This document shows positions 6,267 through 11,678 of a DNA stretch of 36,394 nucleotides, in pieces. Position 1 is the stretch's first letter. Each line of letters begins with the position of its first letter. The notes under the pieces were generated by a model. It did not search any database. It was not told the origin of the DNA and saw nothing but the letters and a program-made list of their open reading frames with translations. The DNA is from Luteitalea sp. (GTDB taxonomy: Bacteria; Acidobacteriota; Vicinamibacteria; Vicinamibacterales; Vicinamibacteraceae). A program made the position numbers and the translations under genes. Location: positions 1 to 36,394 of the forward strand of contig WHTT01000065.1 in NCBI GenBank assembly GCA_009377605.1, given 5' to 3'.

Positions 6267-6365
6267 TACGCGCGTTTAGCAAAAAGGCAATAGTAAACCG
6301 ACATACAAGTTACTCATAGGTGTCTGATTTGCCATGTGCTCTCGTGATAGGTCTATTAAAGGCGT
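6257..6365. promoter_or_regulatory. Divergent switch region between cro-like and cI-like genes
   Basis: 109 AT-richer bases between two divergent HTH genes, where the operators should lie. Visible elements: an imperfect 25-base dyad bounded by GACA and TGTC (6300-6324), two related words GGCAAT (6286-6291) and TTGCCA (6329-6334) in inverse orientation, and a -10-like TACTAT for the leftward promoter (complement of 6290-6295) with no convincing -35. The dyad matches at only 6 of 12 positions per half, so I do not claim it as the operator. Confidence 0.5.
6329..6357 (+). promoter_or_regulatory. Candidate promoter of the repressor gene
   Basis: TTGCCA (6329-6334), 17 bases, then TCTATT (6352-6357). 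Transcription should begin around 6364, only a few bases before the ATG at 6366, so the message would be leaderless or nearly so, as for lambda cI made from pRM. AAAGG lies only 3 bases before the ATG, too close for a normal ribosome site. Confidence 0.45.
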
Positions 6366-6938
6366 ATGAAGGCTAGTTATCTCCTGAAGCGCAATATCCG
6401 TACGCTGCTCTCTGCGCGGGGGCAAACGGCGCACGACTTGGCAGTTTGGTGCCGCAAAACCGATCCGTGGGTGAGCAAGATCCTGAGCGACAAGCCGCCG
6501 CCTCCAGGTGAGAAGGAGCGGGGCATCCCGCTCAAGTACCTGGATCGCATTGCCGACTTCTTCGGCATCGCCACCTACCAGCTCTTTCAGCCGGGGATTT
6601 CGCCGTTGACGGAACGGCGGGGCGGAAAGGATCGACGCGGCGGGCGGGACCGGCGGATCAGCGGCCGCCAGCAGGAGATCGTCGCGACCCCGATCCGCGC
6701 CCTGACGCTAACCGCAGATGACGAGGCGATGCTCGCGGAGTTGCACGCGCTGAGCTACGAGCAGTATCAGCATGTGAAGGCGTGGATCGCCGTCGCGCGC
6801 TTCGGGCCGCACAGCGAGCGAAATAGAACACCTCCCGACGCGCCGCTACTGGCAGCGCCGCCACCATCGAGGCAAGCGCCGCGCACTCGCGCTGTACGGC
6901 CACAGACGCCGCGCGCCGCGAAACGCATGGAGCCGTAG
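6366..6938 (+). CDS. CI-like repressor without peptidase domain
   Basis: 190 residues. The N-terminus carries an XRE-type HTH (LLKRNIRTLLSARGQTAHDL, AVWCRKTDPWVSKILSD, then IPLKYLDRIADFFGI). A highly basic linker follows, ERRGGKDRRGGRDRR (about 84-98), then a helical segment (LTADDEAMLAELHALSYEQ...VKAWIAVARF) and a Pro/Arg-rich tail. There is no LexA/CI-type Ser-Lys peptidase domain, so RecA-stimulated self-cleavage is not expected; induction must work another way. It faces the Cro-like gene and heads the rightward lysogeny block that ends at 7883. Confidence 0.8.
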   Translation: MKASYLLKRNIRTLLSARGQTAHDLAVWCRKTDPWVSKILSDKPPPPGEKERGIPLKYLDRIADFFGIATYQLFQPGISPLTERRGGKDRRGGRDRRISGRQQEIVATPIRALTLTADDEAMLAELHALSYEQYQHVKAWIAVARFGPHSERNRTPPDAPLLAAPPPSRQAPRTRAVRPQTPRAAKRMEP

Positions 6939-7096
6939 CTGTCTCAGTACACATGGAAACATAGCGCATGGTGTGACCCCTTGGGGAAGTTACAGGGAAC
7001 AGATGGATGAGCAGTCAGACACAGCCGGTCTCGTGCCAGTCACCACATCCGTAATGTAACGCCCGCTGCTGCATTCAGTTGCACACTCTCGTGACG

Positions 7097-7114
7097 GATC
7101 GGGTAGGTCCGATC
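7097..7114 (+). repeat. Short hairpin downstream of the repressor gene
   Basis: GATCGG-GTAGGT-CCGATC forms a 6-base stem in the 243-base space between the repressor and the 94-residue gene. It has no following T tract. Apart from an unconvincing 18-codon frame at 7003-7059, I see nothing else in 6939-7181. Confidence 0.3.
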
Positions 7115-7181
7115 ACGCTTCTGTGCCGTATCCGGCCTCGACGGTATAGCCTGCCCGGCTGAGCTGTGGTAGCGTGCCGGC

Positions 7182-7466
7182 ATGGCGACCATTGACACTT
7201 GGCTCCAGGATTATTGGTGCCTCTCAGGCCCACGCGGCTTGGTCCGCTGTGAACTCTGGAGCACCTGGCACGGTCTGGAGATGCGCATCTATATCGGGGG
7301 TGCCAGTCGCGGCGCAGAATACATCGAACGGTCCCCCGATCACGATCTGCTGGCGCTGACGACCTGGGCGGATCACCAGCGGGCGCGCTTCCGCGCGATG
7401 GGGTATGTACCCACTACGGTCCCTGACCGCCCGCGTGGCATGACCGCGATCAGTGAGGCCCGCTGA
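7182..7466 (+). CDS. Hypothetical protein of the lysogeny block (94 aa)
   Basis: 94 residues, Trp-rich: MATIDTWLQDYWCLSGPRGL, then LWSTWHGLEMRIYIGG and LLALTTWADHQRARFRAMG. The look is of a small globular alpha/beta protein with no signal peptide or membrane segment. It is the second gene in the rightward block, so it is probably expressed in the lysogen; superinfection immunity or host fitness are the usual roles of such genes, but nothing in the sequence decides. Its stop codon lies inside a 20-base repeat that recurs at 7919. No good ribosome site is visible. Confidence 0.6.
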   Translation: MATIDTWLQDYWCLSGPRGLVRCELWSTWHGLEMRIYIGGASRGAEYIERSPDHDLLALTTWADHQRARFRAMGYVPTTVPDRPRGMTAISEAR

Positions 7467-7475
7467 TCGGCTCCC
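7456..7475 (+). repeat. 20-base direct repeat, copy 1
   Basis: AGGCCCGCTGATCGGCTCCC, identical to 7919-7938. This copy includes the TGA stop of the 94-residue gene and can also pair locally (CGATCAG 7447-7453 with CTGATCG 7463-7469). Confidence 0.85.
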
Positions 7476-7587
7476 GCGCGTGTCGCTCCTGACCTACAGG
7501 ATACGGTTGCGGTGTGCTGAGCTGATGTAGGATCGCCGAACGCGCTGCGCTCAGGGCTACCAAACGCTTCATCTCGTGCCTCCAGGC

Positions 7588-7628
7588 GAACGGAACACCG
7601 TTCTCCGCGCGACGGAAACCGTCCGTCG
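7588..7628 (+). promoter_or_regulatory. Tandem hairpins before the 47-aa gene
   Basis: GAACGG-AACA-CCGTTC (7588-7603) is a perfect stem with a tetraloop. It is followed by GACGG-AAA-CCGTC (7611-7623), which can instead pair as CGACGG (7610-7615) with CCGTCG (7623-7628). The ribosome site AGGAGG begins at 7632. Mutually exclusive stems just before a ribosome site suggest attenuation or translational control; no ligand or leader peptide is evident. Confidence 0.4.
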
Positions 7629-7646
7629 GCTAGGAGGTGAGTGTGG

Positions 7647-7790
7647 ATGGATAACCCTGATAAGGACGTCCCTGCGGGCTACCACGTCATTTACGTGAAG
7701 TGGATCACCCGCAAGGGCGTTCGCGTTTACCCGCCGAGGGGACTGAAGGCTTGGAGGCTTGTGGTCCCTGAAACGCGGTCGAGCAGCTAA
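7647..7790 (+). CDS. Small basic protein of the lysogeny block (47 aa)
   Basis: 47 residues: MDNPDKDVPAGYHVIYVKW, then ITRKGVRVYPPRGLKAWRLV and a short tail. It has the strict beta-strand and basic pattern of a folded small domain. Start set by an excellent AGGAGG (7632-7637) nine bases before the ATG at 7647; an in-frame GTG at 7641 lies too close. It is the last gene of the rightward block, followed by the strong terminator at 7844. A DNA- or RNA-binding role is possible from its basic character. Confidence 0.7.
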   Translation: MDNPDKDVPAGYHVIYVKWITRKGVRVYPPRGLKAWRLVVPETRSSS

Positions 7791-7843
7791 CAGCGAATAC
7801 TAGCCTCTTTTTACTGAAAAGTACAGAGAAAGCTAGGGCGAAC

Positions 7844-7883
7844 CGGCCGGGGCGTCACCGTGGCGCTCCGGCCGTTAGTTTTT
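7844..7883 (+). terminator. Rho-independent terminator of the lysogeny block
   Basis: The CGGCCGG (7844-7850) / CCGGCCG (7868-7874) stem is extended by a G-T pair and GCG/CGC, followed by TTAGTTTTT. The T tract lies only on the rightward side, so it ends transcripts from the repressor block and protects against reading into the lysis genes. Confidence 0.85.
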
Positions 7884-7918
7884 ATCGGCTCGGCCAAACT
7901 GACCCACTACCGGAACAT

Positions 7919-7938
7919 AGGCCCGCTGATCGGCTCCC
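7919..7938 (+). repeat. 20-base direct repeat, copy 2
   Basis: Identical to 7456-7475. Here it forms the left arm of the long hairpin at 7920-7992, with its first 12 paired bases mirrored at 7981-7992. Confidence 0.85.
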
Positions 7939-7992
7939 TCTTCGCGTAGGGGTGGTGAATGCGAAGAGGCCCTGCGGAGCGATCAGCGGGCC
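7920..7992. terminator. Long three-part stem-loop at the end of the late operon
   Basis: Arms 7920-7931 and 7981-7992 pair perfectly (12 bp). A 1-base bulge is followed by GCTCC/GGAGC (7933-7937 with 7976-7980) and CTCTTCGC/GCGAAGAG (7938-7945 with 7961-7968), with a 7-base bulge on one side and a 15-base loop: 25 bp of stem in all. It starts 4 bases after the stop of the last leftward gene, so a late-operon terminator or 3' end stabiliser is the natural reading. Neither side has a T tract, so it is not a standard rho-independent terminator. Confidence 0.6.
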
Positions 7993-7996
7993 GTCT

Positions 7997-8146
7997 CTAG
8001 CGCGGGTGGACGATCACGCCATCCTTGATCAGCACGGCCGTTGAACACGTCCGGCAGTAGCACCAGATGGCGCCTTTGTCGTCCGCGCGGATGGCTTCGA
8101 GCGAGGAAGCCGAATCACAGCATGGGCAATCTGGAAGCTCTTTCAC
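7997..8146 (-). CDS. Zinc-ribbon microprotein (49 aa, GTG start)
   Basis: 49 residues: MKELPDCPCCDSASSLEAIR at the start and WCYCRTCSTAVLIKDG near the end, giving two paired knuckles (CPCC and CRTC), a standard zinc ribbon. The GTG start overlaps the previous stop (GTGA), as for its neighbours. It is the last gene of the late and lysis operon. Role unknown; it is not an expected part of a lysis set. Confidence 0.7.
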   Translation of the reverse strand: MKELPDCPCCDSASSLEAIRADDKGAIWCYCRTCSTAVLIKDGVIVHPR

Positions 8147-8415
8147 CGCTGCGGCACAACGTGCACCGGCTGATTCGTCAGCAACCGGATCACGATGTTG
8201 CCCACCCCCACGACCGTGGCGGCCACGCCGGGCGGCAGCGGCAGCACGCCGGAGAGTTCCACGGCGGCGGTGACCACGTTGAACCAGAATGTTTTCGAAG
8301 AGAGAAGACTCTTAGACACGCGCTGTTCCTTTTCATAAGAGGCTGTCCCCTGCTCAAGCAGAGAAAACAGCCGGTTGGCTTTCACGAAGATTTTCAGGAG
8401 GCGGATCGGATTCAC
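8143..8415 (-). CDS. Holin-like membrane protein (90 aa, GTG start)
   Basis: 90 residues. After a basic amphipathic N-terminus (NPIRLLKIFVKANRLFSLL) and a polar linker comes SKTFWFNVVTAAVELSGVLP and then a second hydrophobic stretch, GVAATVVGVGNIVIRLL, ending in TNQPV. The SKTFW...RLLTxxPV pattern is known from phage holin-like proteins. One or two membrane helices (about 43-60 and 63-79) fit a pore-former that times endolysin release. The GTG start gives a GTGA overlap with the gene before. The lysozyme is two genes upstream. Confidence 0.65.
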   Translation of the reverse strand: MNPIRLLKIFVKANRLFSLLEQGTASYEKEQRVSKSLLSSKTFWFNVVTAAVELSGVLPLPPGVAATVVGVGNIVIRLLTNQPVHVVPQR

Positions 8416-8606
8416 GGCATGTTCTCCAGCCAGTGGTCGACATCCACCCGCACCCGTGGCGCGTTGAACGGCATCAGGTCCGACTCCCGGACCAGCACCG
8501 TCCACCCCTGCGCCAGCGCACGGGCTTCGCAGTCCACGGGGATCCGCATCGTGATCGGGGTCTCGGGATTCTCGCCCCAACTGACGAAGAGGAAGCGTGG
8601 CGCCAT
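8412..8606 (-). CDS. Hypothetical protein in the lysis block (64 aa)
   Basis: 64 residues, MAPRFLFVSWGENPETPITM and then ALAQGWTVLVRESDLMPF, looking like a small alpha/beta cytoplasmic protein without membrane segments. It sits between the lysozyme and the holin-like gene; its start lies one base after the lysozyme stop and its end overlaps the next GTG. No recognised family. Confidence 0.6.
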   Translation of the reverse strand: MAPRFLFVSWGENPETPITMRIPVDCEARALAQGWTVLVRESDLMPFNAPRVRVDVDHWLENMP

Positions 8607-8607
8607 C

Positions 8608-9039
8608 TCATGCCGCCTGTCCCGTCCGGAGCATCGCCACCAGCCGCGTCACCCGGGAGCGTTGGACCTGCGTGGCCCAGTCGCTATCGACCATCTGCGC
8701 GGCCGCCTCCCCGTAGTCGCCAGCCTCCAGCGCCGTCAGCATCTTGCGGAAGCCCCGGAAGCGGCTCGGCCCCAGGTTGAAGCGCAGATCGAGCAGCGCT
8801 CGCTGGCGGATCGAATCGAGCTTCGAAAACCACGCGAAGTGGTCTGCGAGATCCGCTTCGCACTCGTCGATGTCTTCCGTGACCAGCAGGGTGATCGCGG
8901 CGTCCGACAGGTCCCGGTCTTCGAGGTTCCGCCCGATACCCACGGTGAGCTTGCCAGCGGTGCAGCGGTATGGACGGCGCTTCAGCCCTTCATGGAGCAC
9001 CAGCTGCGAGACCAGCGCATCACGTTCCTGTAGCGTCAC
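8608..9039 (-). CDS. Endolysin, T4-type lysozyme (GH24)
   Basis: 143 residues, a muramidase cutting the MurNAc-GlcNAc bond of peptidoglycan. LVLHEGLKRRPYRCTAGKLT gives the E-x8-(D/C)-x5-T catalytic arrangement: Glu17, Cys26, Thr32. Cys replaces the usual Asp, a substitution known to be tolerated in this family. VGIGRNL, ALLDLRFNLG and FRKMLTALEAGDYGEAA are further family landmarks. There is no signal peptide or SAR helix, so it needs the holin for release. The GTG start at 9039 overlaps the previous stop (GTGA). Confidence 0.9.
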   Translation of the reverse strand: MTLQERDALVSQLVLHEGLKRRPYRCTAGKLTVGIGRNLEDRDLSDAAITLLVTEDIDECEADLADHFAWFSKLDSIRQRALLDLRFNLGPSRFRGFRKMLTALEAGDYGEAAAQMVDSDWATQVQRSRVTRLVAMLRTGQAA

Positions 9040-9212
9040 GCCGCCCCCAGCAGCGCCCGCAGCGCCTGCGCATGCGTCAACATCCGGCCGAGATCCGTCC
9101 GCACCTGTCGCCAGTCCGGCTGGACCATGAGGTCTGGATCGATGTGCCGGGCGATCAGTTCCTCGATGCGTGCCACCGAGGCGAGCGCGATCACGCGGTG
9201 CATGGGGGTCAC
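9036..9212 (-). CDS. Hypothetical protein in the lysis block (58 aa, GTG start)
   Basis: 58 residues, mostly helical: RVIALASVARIEELIARHID, then a Trp-containing turn and RTDLGRMLTHAQALRALLG. A GTG at 9212 gives the GTGA overlap seen throughout this block; an ATG at 9203 is the alternative. Not recognised. Its place before the lysozyme suggests a lysis accessory or simply a late small gene. Confidence 0.55.
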   Translation of the reverse strand: MTPMHRVIALASVARIEELIARHIDPDLMVQPDWRQVRTDLGRMLTHAQALRALLGAA

Positions 9213-9394
9213 TGGTCCCCGCGCGACAAGAAGAGCACTTGATCGATCTTTTGCCTGATGTACCTGATGTCGTCCTTCACGTCGCGGATCTCGCGGTCGT
9301 GGCCGTTCAGCCGGCCGTGGAGCGAGAACAGCCAGCCCAGTGCGCCGACCCCGATGGCCACGATGGCCATGACCGCTGCTGCCTGTTCAATCAC
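9209..9394 (-). CDS. Membrane-anchored coiled-coil protein of the lysis block (61 aa)
   Basis: 61 residues with a membrane helix at about 5-24 (AAAVMAIVAIGVGALGWLFS) followed by a charged heptad-like segment (RLNGHDREIRDVKDDIRYIR) and a short tail. Such helix-plus-coil proteins next to endolysins are often accessory holins or spanin-like components; no lipobox is visible. GTG start at 9394, with GGGAGA six bases upstream. It is the first gene of the lysis block; the rightward promoter at 9386 lies over its 5' end. Confidence 0.6.
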   Translation of the reverse strand: MIEQAAAVMAIVAIGVGALGWLFSLHGRLNGHDREIRDVKDDIRYIRQKIDQVLFLSRGDQ

Positions 9395-9414
9395 CTGGTC
9401 TCCCGTGGTATTCT
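9386..9414 (+). promoter_or_regulatory. Candidate sigma-70 promoter of the rightward moron cassette
   Basis: TTCAAT (9386-9391), 17 bases, then TATTCT (9409-9414) preceded by TGG, an extended -10. Transcription should start near 9421. It points against the late operon and lies within the start of a lysis gene, so the two transcription units collide. Confidence 0.5.
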
Positions 9415-9423
9415 TCGCCCTTC

Positions 9424-9501
9424 ATGGCCGTCCCGGTCTTCGTACTCCTGGCTGCCGCGGGCCCGTTCCTGGTGCTTCCCTGCTGTGCCCCCCGCGACTG
9501 A
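9424..9501 (+). CDS. Possible hydrophobic leader peptide (25 aa)
   Basis: A 25-codon frame from an ATG three bases downstream of the predicted transcript start: MAVPVFVLLAAAGPFLVLPC then CAPRD. It is nearly all hydrophobic with a terminal Cys pair. It overlaps the GTG start of the methyltransferase by 17 bases in another frame, so it could be a coupled leader or a membrane peptide. No ribosome site, hence leaderless if translated. Confidence 0.3.
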   Translation: MAVPVFVLLAAAGPFLVLPCCAPRD

Positions 9502-10261
9502 CCCGTCCATCCGTCCTGACGCCTGTCCGGCCTGCGCGGCCATCAGCGTGACCACCGCGCCGGACTGGCCATTAGCCGGTCGCCTGGTCGCGTATCGCTG
9601 CGACTCATGCGACCTGCTGTTCTCGTGGCCACAGCCCACGCCTGAGCACCTCGCCGACTTCTACAGTCCGACCGGCGGATGGGGACAGACGCATGCCGAC
9701 CGATTCGAGGCCGCGACACACAAAACCAAGGGCGCGGCCGGCCGCGCGCTGATCGCACGCATCGACGCCCTCGTGCCAGACACCGCTCGGCGCGTGCTCG
9801 ACTTCGGCTGCGGCACCGGCCGCTGGCTGAATGCCTTTGCTGATGCGGGGTGGCAGACGTGGGGCATCGAGCCCGCCACCGATGTGGCCTTTGCGCGGCA
9901 CGCCCGCGTGGACGCGATTCCCGATGACGGCCGCTTCGAATGCGTCCTCGCCTACCATGTGCTTGAGCATCTGCCCCGGCCGCTGGACGCGCTCCGGCAG
10001 TTCGCTGCCGCGCTGCGGCCTGGTGGCGTGTGCGTCGTCAGCGTGCCGCGACTTGACACCGTGGACGTCCATCAGGACCGTACCTATTGCCTGAATGGGC
10101 GCGCCCATCTGGTGGCGTACTCCGAAGCCTGTCTCCGCGATCTGTTTCAGCGTGCCGGCTTCACCCGCGTGATCGACGCGCACGACCTGGACGGGTTGTT
10201 CACTCAGGGGCGCCCAGTACGGATGCGCCTGATCGCGCAGCGCGAGGGCCATCGTGCGTGA
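9485..10261 (+). CDS. Zn-ribbon class I SAM methyltransferase
   Basis: 258 residues from a GTG at 9485. CPAC (14-17) and YRCDSCDLLFSWPQPTP (CxxC at 39-42) form an N-terminal zinc ribbon, then DFYSP. Next come SAM motif I VLDFGCGTGRWL (104-115), an acidic residue ending strand 2 (GIEP, Glu129), and AYHVLEHLPRPLDAL with LRPGGVCVVSVPR. The same architecture occurs in bacterial small-molecule or sugar methyltransferases (Methyltransf_23-like), not in DNA methylases, since there is no NPPY. It is oriented against the late operon, has its own promoter and terminator, and so looks like a moron expressed in the lysogen. Substrate unknown; surface or secondary-metabolite modification is only a guess. 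The exact start is uncertain. Confidence 0.8.
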   Translation: MPPATDPSIRPDACPACAAISVTTAPDWPLAGRLVAYRCDSCDLLFSWPQPTPEHLADFYSPTGGWGQTHADRFEAATHKTKGAAGRALIARIDALVPDTARRVLDFGCGTGRWLNAFADAGWQTWGIEPATDVAFARHARVDAIPDDGRFECVLAYHVLEHLPRPLDALRQFAAALRPGGVCVVSVPRLDTVDVHQDRTYCLNGRAHLVAYSEACLRDLFQRAGFTRVIDAHDLDGLFTQGRPVRMRLIAQREGHRA

Positions 10262-10265
10262 TTGG

Positions 10266-10297
10266 CAGATGGCGCTGATCGTCATCTGATTTCTATT
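10266..10297 (+). terminator. Terminator after the moron methyltransferase
   Basis: CAGATGGCG-CTGAT-CGTCATCTG gives a 9-bp stem with one G-T pair, followed by the T-rich ATTTCTATT. It begins 5 bases after the methyltransferase stop. Confidence 0.6.
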
Positions 10298-10403
10298 AGC
10301 CACGGCGTTTATCTGGCCAATGAACTTGCAGTGGATATGAGCCTGACTTGCTGTTGCGCCAATACTCCGCCATCCTTGACTCCCGTGTTACCCTTGGCCT
10401 GTG

Positions 10404-10550
10404 ATGCCGCTGGCCGAACTGATTGCCGACGTGCGCGAGATGACACTTTTTGAACTCCTTGAAGCCGCCGTCGCTTATGGTGTCGCCGCACTCATAAGCG
10501 CCTTGGTGTTCGGGGCCGTGCTGTTCGGCATGTGGTCATTCCTGCGCTAG
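10404..10550 (+). CDS. Small membrane protein (48 aa)
   Basis: 48 residues: an acidic amphipathic N-terminus (MPLAELIADVREMTLFELLE), then AAVAYGVAALISALVFGAVL and FGMWSFLR, one clear membrane helix with a basic end. It is separate from the methyltransferase (its own frame after the terminator); TTGACT lies at 10377-10382 but no good -10 follows. The end overlaps the convergent late gene by 15 bases. It could be an exclusion or conversion protein of the cassette. Confidence 0.55.
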   Translation: MPLAELIADVREMTLFELLEAAVAYGVAALISALVFGAVLFGMWSFLR

Positions 10551-11678
10551 TAGTCCTAGCAGCGCCGCCCGCAGCATCTGCGGCGTATAGTGGCCGGCGC
10601 CCTTGAGACCAACGCCAAGCGCTGTCAGGCCGCCGGGCGTTGTCAGCATTGAACCAGCCGCCGCCCCACCGACGGCCGGCAGTAGGCCACCCACTGACCC
10701 CAGTACTGCGCCCGTGCCGGCAGCACCACCAAGACGCGACAGAATATGGCCCGTCTCAGAGGCGTGTTCCGCGCCGCGCGCCACGCCCATCAACGACCGC
10801 GTGCGCGCGTTCACCGGACCGACCGTCGGCACGATCTCTTCGATGCCTTCGCGCAATCCGCGCGCCTGCGCTTCGTTCGTCAGCGCCTCCATGCTGTTGA
10901 TGGTCGCGCCGCGGTCCCGCGCTTTGTAGGCCGTCTCCGCGAGATCCTGCGCTTCGCGCTTCAGCGTCTGGGCTTTAGTCAACGGGAGGCCGCCCTTGTT
11001 ACGCTTGGCGAAGGTCGCGGCGCGTTGGGCGAGTGCCGGCGTCTCGTCTGGCAACCCCAGCGCAGCCTGGTTCTTCATCTTGTCGCGCACTGGCCGGAGC
11101 GACTGGACGACGCGCCGCGGTTGTACGGGCGCGGCGCCGCCCTGCTCCGCGACGGCCAGCATGTCGTCGGCCTGCGCCCGCGATTCAGAGGTGAGCCGGG
11201 CGGCCTTCTTCGCGCCACGACGCGTCAGCGAGATCCCTTCTCTGAACCCGGTCTGCGCCATGTTCGGATGCTGCTGCTTCAGCGTTCTTGGGAGCAGGGC
11301 TACGCCGCCCTTGTACGCGCCCTTGCCTGCGGCTGTGAACACCTTACCGGCCGCTGGAGGCCCGACGGCCGTGGCGAGTGTGTAGGCCGGATTCTCGACC
11401 GCTTCTCGCCCAGCCGAGCCCATGCCGGTCATGCCGGCGATCACGTTACCGCCCCACTTGAGCACGTCGCGGATGTTGTCTCCCGTGGTCGGCTCCGCCG
11501 GTTGCGGGTCGCCAGCCATCGTGCTCTGCGGCATCATCCCGGCCGTGGCATCCGCTGGGAGCTGTGTCGGCTGCTGCCGCTCGTCGTACCGCGCGACGAG
11601 CGCGCGGATCTGGTCGTCGCCCAGACCTTTCGCCCGCGCGCCTGACACAATGCGGCGGATGTCATCTTCGCGCGGCAT
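10536..11678 (-). CDS. Internal virion (ejection-type) protein, 380 aa
   Basis: 380 residues. A short N-terminal helical domain (DDIRRIVSGARAKGLGDDQI) and a Pro-rich linker lead to a long basic helical body (KAQTLKREAQDLAETAYKAR). The C-terminus is glycine/alanine-rich and hydrophobic (GTGAVLGSVGGLLPAVGGAA). This composition and the place after the tail genes match podovirus internal or ejection proteins, which enter the cell envelope ahead of DNA. It is the last virion gene before the rightward cassette. Sequence identity to a named family is not claimed. Confidence 0.6.
   Translation of the reverse strand: MPREDDIRRIVSGARAKGLGDDQIRALVARYDERQQPTQLPADATAGMMPQSTMAGDPQPAEPTTGDNIRDVLKWGGNVIAGMTGMGSAGREAVENPAYTLATAVGPPAAGKVFTAAGKGAYKGGVALLPRTLKQQHPNMAQTGFREGISLTRRGAKKAARLTSESRAQADDMLAVAEQGGAAPVQPRRVVQSLRPVRDKMKNQAALGLPDETPALAQRAATFAKRNKGGLPLTKAQTLKREAQDLAETAYKARDRGATINSMEALTNEAQARGLREGIEEIVPTVGPVNARTRSLMGVARGAEHASETGHILSRLGGAAGTGAVLGSVGGLLPAVGGAAAGSMLTTPGGLTALGVGLKGAGHYTPQMLRAALLGLLAQE

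Noticed and set aside
6290-6295. Leftward -10 box TACTAT as the early promoter
   Set aside because: No -35 of acceptable quality lies 16-18 bases away; the early promoter is not resolved.
6300-6324. GACA...TGTC dyad as the repressor operator
   Set aside because: Only half of the positions match and no second copy was found, so it is kept as a possibility only.
7003-7059. 18-codon frame after the repressor gene
   Set aside because: It has AGGGA upstream, but is too short and has no neighbour evidence.
10746-11645. Rightward frame of 299 codons
   Set aside because: Antisense to the 380-residue internal virion protein; Arg-rich, no motif, no ribosome site.
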